Positions 33,511-39,141 of a stretch of DNA of 39,141 bases are shown here, one piece after another. Under the pieces are notes generated by a model that saw nothing but the letters and a program-made list of their open reading frames with translations, did no database searches and was not told the DNA's origin. The DNA is taken from positions 1 through 39,141 of the forward strand of contig CAJQGX010000035.1 of NCBI GenBank assembly GCA_905478035.1, in the 5' to 3' direction. Numbering within the stretch: position 1 is the stretch's first letter; each line of letters opens with the position of its first letter. This DNA comes from an uncultured SAR86 cluster bacterium (GTDB lineage Bacteria > Pseudomonadota > Gammaproteobacteria > Magnimaribacterales > D2472). Made by a program: the position numbers and the translations under genes.

Positions 33511-34871
33511 TACTTTTTAATAGAAACCAATGCCAAAAGACCAATTGCCTGTTCTTCATAAATTTGTGAAATAGCTCTACTTCTTGAATCAAGAATATTA
33601 TGAACAAAAAGTAAAGGAACAGCAGCAATCAAACCAAGCATAGTAGTTACCAATGCTTGAGAAATTCCACCTGCCATAAGCTTGGGATCACCAGTTCCAA
33701 AAAGCGTAATAGCTTGGAAGGTTTCAATCATTCCTATAACTGTACCCAGAAGACCCAATAAAGGAGCTACTGCTGCTAAGAGCTTGATAACACTTAAATT
33801 CTTTTCAAGCGGAGGAGTTGCTTTTGCGAGTATATCCTCAAGTTGAGATTCTAAATCTTCAGGATTATTTCCAGAATATTGAGAATAAATACTATTTAAT
33901 TTTCCTAGGATAGAATCGTCAGAGAAGTTATTAGTCTCAAGTTCTTTGTTTATTGATTTAGTTTCTTCATCTAAGAACTTAAATCTAAGGACACCCATAG
34001 TTAATCCTAAAATAAGAATTATAATAATGACATATCCAACAAATCCACCTGCATTAATCCTTTCAAGCCAGGTATCTCTGTCTATTAGTTTTGTTAATAA
34101 TGAACCTCTAGTTGGGTCTATAAAGACTTCCCTATAATCATCAGAATTTTGTAATTTCTTAACCGATCTTCTAATAGACCTTTCTGGTTGTTTTGCTAAG
34201 TATTCTAGAAGGTTTTGTTCGGTAACAAGGTTTAAGTAATCTCCATTGGATACAGAGTTAAAGACACCTATTCGCATTACATCCTGATTAACCAACTCAC
34301 CTGACTTGGTTAGAATATCAGTATTATAGGATTTAATTTTCCCACTTTGATTAAGTTCATTTAGAATCTCATACCACAGTCTTTCAAGTTCTTCAGTTGT
34401 AGGTAAATCTAAACTTTTTCTTTCTGCAAGATCTCCTAAAAACTCAATTCGATCAGGAAATTCAATATTTGTTAAAGAGAGCATAAACTGACCTTTTGAT
34501 TCTCCAGCTGTCTGTCTAACAATACCAAATAGCTCTCCAAATGAGCCAAGTTTTAATGTTAACTGTTCCTCTAAATCTGAAAGCTGAGCATCATTATCTT
34601 CATACTCTTTTGTTAATCTCTCGCTTCTTCTCTCTTCAAGAGTTAACCTATACTTCATATTATCTAAGAGAGCTTGTTGCTTATTCTTATCTGAAAGAAA
34701 TTTATTTAACCTAGCTCTATCTTCACTAGCTCTAATTGAGGCAGTTGTTTTAACTGATTCGACAAGAAGATCTAAGTCAGTTATTACTGGCTCAACAACA
34801 GGTATAGGAGTATTCTCCTGTGCATTAATTGCAAAAATAAGGAATGGTAATAAATATAATTTTTTATTCAT
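33510..34871 (-). CDS. TtpC-like MotA/TolQ/ExbB protein with long periplasmic N-terminus
   Basis: The 453-aa protein has a signal peptide (LYLLPFLIFAINAQE), a coiled-coil-rich periplasmic region (about residues 60-120, DKNKQQALLDNMKYRLTLEE onward), a first membrane segment (FVGYVIIIILILGLTMGVLR), and a C-terminal MotA/TolQ/ExbB domain with LLGLLGTVIGMIETFQA and FGTGDPKLMAGGI. This arrangement equals Vibrio TtpC, which is required with TonB2 for receptor activity. It overlaps the DUF3450 gene by 8 bp. Confidence 0.93.
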   Translation of the reverse strand: MNKKLYLLPFLIFAINAQENTPIPVVEPVITDLDLLVESVKTTASIRASEDRARLNKFLSDKNKQQALLDNMKYRLTLEERRSERLTKEYEDNDAQLSDLEEQLTLKLGSFGELFGIVRQTAGESKGQFMLSLTNIEFPDRIEFLGDLAERKSLDLPTTEELERLWYEILNELNQSGKIKSYNTDILTKSGELVNQDVMRIGVFNSVSNGDYLNLVTEQNLLEYLAKQPERSIRRSVKKLQNSDDYREVFIDPTRGSLLTKLIDRDTWLERINAGGFVGYVIIIILILGLTMGVLRFKFLDEETKSINKELETNNFSDDSILGKLNSIYSQYSGNNPEDLESQLEDILAKATPPLEKNLSVIKLLAAVAPLLGLLGTVIGMIETFQAITLFGTGDPKLMAGGISQALVTTMLGLIAAVPLLFVHNILDSRSRAISQIYEEQAIGLLALVSIKK

Positions 34872-35637
34872 TTGAGTCTCTGTATAAAGGAATCTTAATT
34901 AAAGCAGGCGGAGCCTGTTTTGATGCAATCTTAAGGGCATCTCCGGTAGCTCTTCTAATTGAAGAAGAGGCTTTCATGTATGAAGAGGATTGAGTATCCC
35001 AGTAGCCGCCCTTGTTACCATCAACTGTAAGGTAAGTTAAGGCAATTCTTCCTACTCTTAGGAAATCAGCACTAGTCTCAACACCATCAATATCTATATT
35101 ATCTCTATAAGTCTCAATGGTTCTTCCATACTCAAGCTCAGTTTTATAAGCTTCTGTAATTAGTCTAAATTTTTCAGAGGTAGATATATCTCCTCTATCC
35201 ATTGTTTCTTTTAGATTACGAACTCTTGACGATCTTTCTTCCATCAAAAATGGAATATCAAGTAAAATAAAATTCTCGAGCCCATCAATCATTTTGAGCA
35301 TCAGCGGAACTATCCTTTGATTGGTTTTATCTAACTCATCTATTTTTAAAAGTATGTTTTCAATTTCTTCAATCTGAGAATTAATTATTTTTTGTACCTG
35401 ATCATTATAAAGTTTCAAAGATTCAAATTCTTTAGTAGTAGATTGATAATCTGCTAATAGAATCCTAGTTGTTTCATCTAACTTTACGATTTGTTCTTGA
35501 GTTAATCCTGATTTTTCAATACTTTTAGTAGAAACTGCAACTGACTCAGTTACAGGATTGATTTCTTCTGTAACTTGATCTTGTGCAAATACAAGAAAAG
35601 TAAAAAACAGGGGTGTATATAAGATAATTTTATTCAT
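34864..35637 (-). CDS. DUF3450 periplasmic coiled-coil protein
   Basis: The 257-aa protein starts with a signal peptide (IILYTPLFFTFLVFAQD), continues with a long helical, coiled-coil stretch (about residues 55-115, DYQSTTKEFESLKLYNDQ onward), and ends with a compact part containing YLTVDGNKGGYW and MKASSSIRRATGDALKIA. DUF3450 proteins co-occur with TtpC/ExbB2 systems and are thought to link TtpC to the receptor, but their role is not settled. It is the first gene of the TonB operon after the receptor's terminator. Confidence 0.88.
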   Translation of the reverse strand: MNKIILYTPLFFTFLVFAQDQVTEEINPVTESVAVSTKSIEKSGLTQEQIVKLDETTRILLADYQSTTKEFESLKLYNDQVQKIINSQIEEIENILLKIDELDKTNQRIVPLMLKMIDGLENFILLDIPFLMEERSSRVRNLKETMDRGDISTSEKFRLITEAYKTELEYGRTIETYRDNIDIDGVETSADFLRVGRIALTYLTVDGNKGGYWDTQSSSYMKASSSIRRATGDALKIASKQAPPALIKIPLYRDSNE

Positions 35638-35657
35638 AATGTGTAAAGAATTTTAAT

Positions 35658-35687
35658 ATAAAAGGGAGACATATGCCTCCCTTTTAT
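35658..35687 (-). terminator. Hairpin between the receptor and the TonB operon
   Basis: On the minus strand an 11-bp perfect stem (ATAAAAGGGAG / CTCCCTTTTAT) with an 8-base loop lies 21 bp after the receptor stop codon and 20 bp before the DUF3450 start. The short T run is partly within the stem, so it is likely a partial terminator that lets some transcription through to the energy-coupling genes. Confidence 0.75.
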
Positions 35688-35708
35688 AAGTGTTATTTTA
35701 AACAGTTC

Positions 35709-38700
35709 TTAGAACTTCATTTGATATGCAATATATGCACTTGGTCCAAATCTTGGATATCTGAATGAGTTAAAACCATATGGATAGAATGAACTACCAG
35801 TATCATATGCTAAGTCACTGTCAGGTATAGCATCAAACAAGTTATTAATTGTAAATGATACAAATGAATCTTGAGTAATGTCATAACCTACTGCAACATT
35901 CGTGTCGAAGTAAGGGCTACCAACAGTTCCATCTAGGAAATTCATATGACCAATTCTTAGAACTGATGCACTAGCACTCCAATCACCTCTTGCCCAACCC
36001 ATTCTCATGGACTGTCTTGATCTTGGTGTATAAGAGCTATTCATGTAACTTACTAAAGGATCACCAACATCTTCAGCATATTTCATATCAATCTGGTTTG
36101 TATTATTAATACTAAATGAGAAATCACCAGCTGAGTCTGTAACCCATCTATAACTAATAGAAGTATCAACACCAATGAATTCTTGACCAGCAATATTAAC
36201 AGGTGTCTCATAAAGCGCTGAAATACTACCTTCAGCTAGTACATTTGGAGTACCCGATCCATTAGCATCAACAGGAGTAAAGTCTCTTCCTCCCCTAACA
36301 ATGCTGTCATAAACTTGTTGACAGTATGATGCAGGATAATTAGCAAATGCATTTAAAGTATCGCCATTCTCTCTCGCTCTACAGACAGCCTCATCTCTAA
36401 CAATAGTAGTAAGATCTTTAGTTGAAACAATATCATTTAACTGAATATGGAAAGCATCAAATGTTATAGCTAATCTATCTACTGGCTCCCAAACAAAACC
36501 TATAGAGTAGGAGTCGCCTTCTTCTTCTTTAAGATTTAAATTACCAGTTGTAACACCATCGATGTTGTTAATTGAATATCCAGCACCACAAGTAGCACCA
36601 GTTGCACCAAAGTCACCAGATGCATAGCACTGGTAGTAATCAACCTCTGAAGTGAAGAATCTTCTTTCACCAACAAATGAATATGGTAAGTCCGGAGCTT
36701 TGAATGACTCAGACCATGAACCCCTTAAAAGGAAGTTATCTCTTGGTCTCCACTCAAATGAAGCACCCATTGTTCTTCTGTCTACATTAACTTTCTTAGC
36801 ATCATACTCATCAACACGAGTTGAAAGGTTTACTAAGAAGGTTTCAGTTACTGGAATACTTAGCTCGACACCAAAAGCAGTTCTATCTCTTTCACCACCT
36901 CCGTCAACACCACCAATACCCCATAATAGGCCATCTTTGTTAGCTTGACTTAATTGAACGTCATAACCTTTTGTTTGATGTTCAACAACAGCAGCAAATT
37001 GTAAAGGACCATAAGGCAACTGCATTATTTCACCAGTAATACTTGCTTGTAATAATTCTGAGAATGCATTTGCAGGCTCAACATTATCAACTCTTAAAGC
37101 TTCTAAATCTGCAGAGCTTTGAGTATTTAGGTAAAAATCCCAGTTGTAACAGTTTGGTTGTGAATAATAAGCTGAATAACCGTAGAAGCCATAAGTATCT
37201 ACAACTTCACCATTTGAAGGATCTCCATCAACTAAATCATTCGTGTCAAGAACACAAGGATTACCCCAACCATCAACTCCACCAATATTATGAATTTTGT
37301 CATACATAGCTGAAGCTAAGAAGTTTCTACCAGTTGAAACTACGTCATACGTATTATCTGTATAAGAAATATCCCACTCATAACCATTAGAAAGAACTCC
37401 TCTAAAGCCGATATCCATAGTAGTGGTATCTTCTTCATAAGATGTTCCTCTTACAGCATTAGTAAAGATTTTTTGAATTCTAAAGTCCATCATTGAAGCA
37501 ACGCCACCAGCATTAGGCTGTCCAGCTGGAACTCCATAATTTTGTGTATATTGAGTACCATAAGGTTGAGGACCAGCAACCCATACAAATGGTGTAAATA
37601 GGTTATCTAAAACACCTTCAGTATTAGTCTCTAAGTGCACAATTTTTGCATACATTTCAACTTTATCGTTGATTTCATATGTACCAGATAGATAAACAGA
37701 AGCTCTATCTCTATAGTTTGTTAATGAACCATTAGAACTTGTATCTTGTCCACAATATGATCCAAAGAATGCAGTCGTATATGCTGCAGATTCAGCAGGA
37801 GTCGCTAATGTATATCCAGGATCTGCCTGTTCACAAGTTAAACCTAAATTTTCACCAGTAGCCATATTAATTAACTGCTCAGGATGAATATGTAAGTTAT
37901 AGTAATACTGATCTCTTATTAGAAGACCTCTTGAAGGAATCTGTCTTCCTGGTCTAGCATCTAAATAACTATCATGCTCACTTCTACTTGCAACAGGGAC
38001 TTCTTCATCTTGTCTGTATTCGAGTGCATATGTGTATGAGAATTTATCACCAAACCCACCACCAGCAAATTCTATATTTATAGATTCACCACCAGTACCA
38101 GCTCCAAGTCCACTACCAGCAACAACTCTTAATGTTTTGTCTTCTAGTCCATCTACTAATATGATGTTAACAACACCAGCTACAGCATCAGAACCATAGA
38201 TTGATGAAGCACCAGATGTTAAAACTTCAATTCTCTCAACAGCAGCTAAAGGTATAGATGCGTAGTTAAAAGATGCAGACTCTCCGTTATATGGGAATGG
38301 ATAGTCAGCTGTTCTTTTACCATTAACAAGAACAAGAGTCCTACCAGGACCAAAATCTCTTAAGTTAATTGGTTGAAGTGATCCGTTAAAACCAGCTTGG
38401 AAGTTTTCACCATTTACTGAACCAGTATTTTGAGTAAGGTTACTAACTGCATCAAACACAGTTTGAAAGCCTTGAGCTCTAATATCATCTTTAGTAATAG
38501 TAATTAAAGGAGTAGCTCCTTCAATATCAGTTCTTTTGATTCTTGAACCAGTAACACTCACTCGTCCAAGATCTTGTGAATCACCAGAAGCTTCTGTTGC
38601 TTCGCTGTCATCACTAGTATCAACAGTTGTTTCTGCTACAGTCGTTTCAACAGCAGTTTCTTGAACTGGTGCTTCAACAGGTGCAGAAGTCATCTCTTCC

Positions 38701-38771
38701 CCAGGATTGTCAGCAAAAACTAGGCCAACTGTAAGGAAAGAAAATATAGTTAAATATTTAAAATTATTCAT
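35709..38771 (-). CDS. TonB-dependent outer membrane receptor
   Basis: The 1020-aa receptor has a signal peptide (YLTIFSFLTVGLVFADNP), a low-complexity Glu/Thr/Val/Ser segment (about 25-70), the TonB-box-like RVSVTGSRIKR, a plug domain (about 75-210: PLITITKDDI, LRDFGPGRTLVLVNGKR, AVERIEVLTSGASSIYGSDA, VAGVVNIIL) and a 22-strand-type barrel ending YIAYQMKF with the terminal Phe needed for outer membrane assembly. The substrate is unknown; long receptors of this kind in marine bacteria take up oligosaccharides, lipids or siderophores. A GGGG-containing ribosome site precedes the ATG. It is transcribed divergently from the gene at 39005. Confidence 0.93.
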   Translation of the reverse strand: MNNFKYLTIFSFLTVGLVFADNPGEEMTSAPVEAPVQETAVETTVAETTVDTSDDSEATEASGDSQDLGRVSVTGSRIKRTDIEGATPLITITKDDIRAQGFQTVFDAVSNLTQNTGSVNGENFQAGFNGSLQPINLRDFGPGRTLVLVNGKRTADYPFPYNGESASFNYASIPLAAVERIEVLTSGASSIYGSDAVAGVVNIILVDGLEDKTLRVVAGSGLGAGTGGESINIEFAGGGFGDKFSYTYALEYRQDEEVPVASRSEHDSYLDARPGRQIPSRGLLIRDQYYYNLHIHPEQLINMATGENLGLTCEQADPGYTLATPAESAAYTTAFFGSYCGQDTSSNGSLTNYRDRASVYLSGTYEINDKVEMYAKIVHLETNTEGVLDNLFTPFVWVAGPQPYGTQYTQNYGVPAGQPNAGGVASMMDFRIQKIFTNAVRGTSYEEDTTTMDIGFRGVLSNGYEWDISYTDNTYDVVSTGRNFLASAMYDKIHNIGGVDGWGNPCVLDTNDLVDGDPSNGEVVDTYGFYGYSAYYSQPNCYNWDFYLNTQSSADLEALRVDNVEPANAFSELLQASITGEIMQLPYGPLQFAAVVEHQTKGYDVQLSQANKDGLLWGIGGVDGGGERDRTAFGVELSIPVTETFLVNLSTRVDEYDAKKVNVDRRTMGASFEWRPRDNFLLRGSWSESFKAPDLPYSFVGERRFFTSEVDYYQCYASGDFGATGATCGAGYSINNIDGVTTGNLNLKEEEGDSYSIGFVWEPVDRLAITFDAFHIQLNDIVSTKDLTTIVRDEAVCRARENGDTLNAFANYPASYCQQVYDSIVRGGRDFTPVDANGSGTPNVLAEGSISALYETPVNIAGQEFIGVDTSISYRWVTDSAGDFSFSINNTNQIDMKYAEDVGDPLVSYMNSSYTPRSRQSMRMGWARGDWSASASVLRIGHMNFLDGTVGSPYFDTNVAVGYDITQDSFVSFTINNLFDAIPDSDLAYDTGSSFYPYGFNSFRYPRFGPSAYIAYQMKF

Positions 38772-38799
38772 AGCATATCCCCATATGATTATGTTAAAC

Positions 38800-38818
38800 G
38801 CGCAGCATCATGCTGTGC
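38800..38818. repeat. 19-bp dyad in the leader of the receptor gene
   Basis: The sequence GCGCAGCATCATGCTGTGC is an odd-centred inverted repeat with nine pairs (one G-T), 28 bp upstream of the receptor ATG. It may be an operator or a leader hairpin. It is the only GC-rich patch in the control region. Confidence 0.55.
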
Positions 38819-38924
38819 AATACTTGAAATATACCTAAATAGTCTATATTTGTATACATTTTTGATGTATTTAATTTCTAATTAAAATACTTATTTTTAA
38901 TACAAATATAATTAATTTTTACAT

Positions 38925-38944
38925 ATGTAAAGTTAACTTTACAT
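38925..38944. promoter_or_regulatory. Perfect 20-bp palindrome matching the TyrR-box pattern
   Basis: ATGTAAAGTTAACTTTACAT is self-complementary over all 20 bases. Positions 38926-38943 fit TGTAAA-N6-TTTACA, the consensus described for TyrR/PhhR binding. It lies 60 bp upstream of the plus-strand start at 39005 and about 153 bp upstream of the receptor start, so either or both genes may be controlled. No such regulator is encoded in the window. Confidence 0.6.
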
Positions 38945-39004
38945 AAATTTAATGATATCATTTAATCAGTATTAATATTTATATTCAAACAAAGGTACTC
39001 AATT

Positions 39005-39141
39005 ATGTATAAATTAAACATAAACAATATGGTAAAAAGCTTTTCATTTTTTGTATTAGCATTTGCAATCTCATCATTTACAACAAACATATCAGCTAAA
39101 AATGAAATGATACCTATTGAAAAACTTGTCTGTTATGGGCA
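39005..39141 (+). CDS. Exported protein, N-terminal fragment (continues beyond the window)
   Basis: Only the first 45 codons are visible. They encode a Sec signal peptide (SFSFFVLAFAISSFTTNISA) followed by KNEMIPIEKLVCYG, too little to identify. AAAGG lies about nine bases before the ATG at 39005; an internal Met at codon 9 (MVKSFS) is an alternative start. The gene is divergent from the receptor and shares its control region with the perfect palindrome. Confidence 0.68.
   Translation, partial: MYKLNINNMVKSFSFFVLAFAISSFTTNISAKNEMIPIEKLVCYG

Noticed and set aside
37043-37309. Plus-strand frame of 88 codons rich in Leu/Gln/His inside the receptor gene
   Set aside because: Shadow of the receptor coding strand; biased composition and no start signals.
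1-39141. CRISPR arrays, insertion sequences, phage or plasmid genes
   Set aside because: No regularly spaced repeats, transposase, integrase or replication genes were seen; both tRNAs lack flanking duplicated ends that would mark an integrated element.

Overview
The window is AT-rich, tightly packed bacterial DNA. Many neighbouring genes share TAATG or ATGA stop/start overlaps. Gene content points to a small-genome marine gammaproteobacterium, probably SAR86-like: a TonB-dependent receptor feeding a TtpC/ExbB2/ExbD2/TonB2/TPR energy-coupling operon, a DUF3604 protein, long-form QueF, TatD, BolA, a YadGH-type exporter and an ELM1-family protein. The taxonomic placement is inference from gene content and composition; no rRNA is present.

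Layout. (1) 1-7963, minus strand: a DUF3604 PHP-like phosphoesterase, a parvulin-like isomerase and a HupE/UreJ-like membrane protein, followed within 21 bp by coaBC-panB-panC-panD and an exported metallo-beta-lactamase-fold hydrolase that runs off the window. The second half forms most of the route from ketoisovalerate and aspartate to phosphopantetheine. (2) 8063-11105: tRNA-Arg(TCG) on the plus strand; a rhodanese and an EamA transporter on the minus strand; a probable structured RNA ending in a strong terminator just before the EamA gene; a 62-codon gene with a near-perfect LexA operator in its promoter and a C-terminal clamp-binding-like QLELF motif; a MASE1-like membrane protein with a winged-helix regulator; and tRNA-Ser(GGA). 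(3) 11106-18268, minus strand: an exported protein, then a compact run reading from high to low coordinates as thioesterase, MoxR ATPase, VWA protein, permease, YadG-like ATPase, YadH-like permease and QueF. (4) 18322-24518: tatD on plus, convergent with a CaiB/racemase gene, then an RND/MMPL exporter, bolA, an HPP protein, a 61-aa protein and an LpxH-like phosphoesterase. (5) 24573-30722: an ELM1-family protein and a glycosyltransferase on plus, converging on a minus operon encoding a MacAB-like ABC exporter plus a second glycosyltransferase. (6) 30748-38771: the TonB2-type operon with DUF3450 and a 1020-aa receptor, then a divergent control region with a perfect 20-bp palindrome matching the TyrR-box pattern, and the start of an exported protein on plus.

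The most unusual parts are the LexA-controlled small protein at 9696-9884, the adjacent structured RNA at 9428-9640, the DUF3604/isomerase/HupE cassette, and the TyrR-box-like palindrome at 38925-38944.
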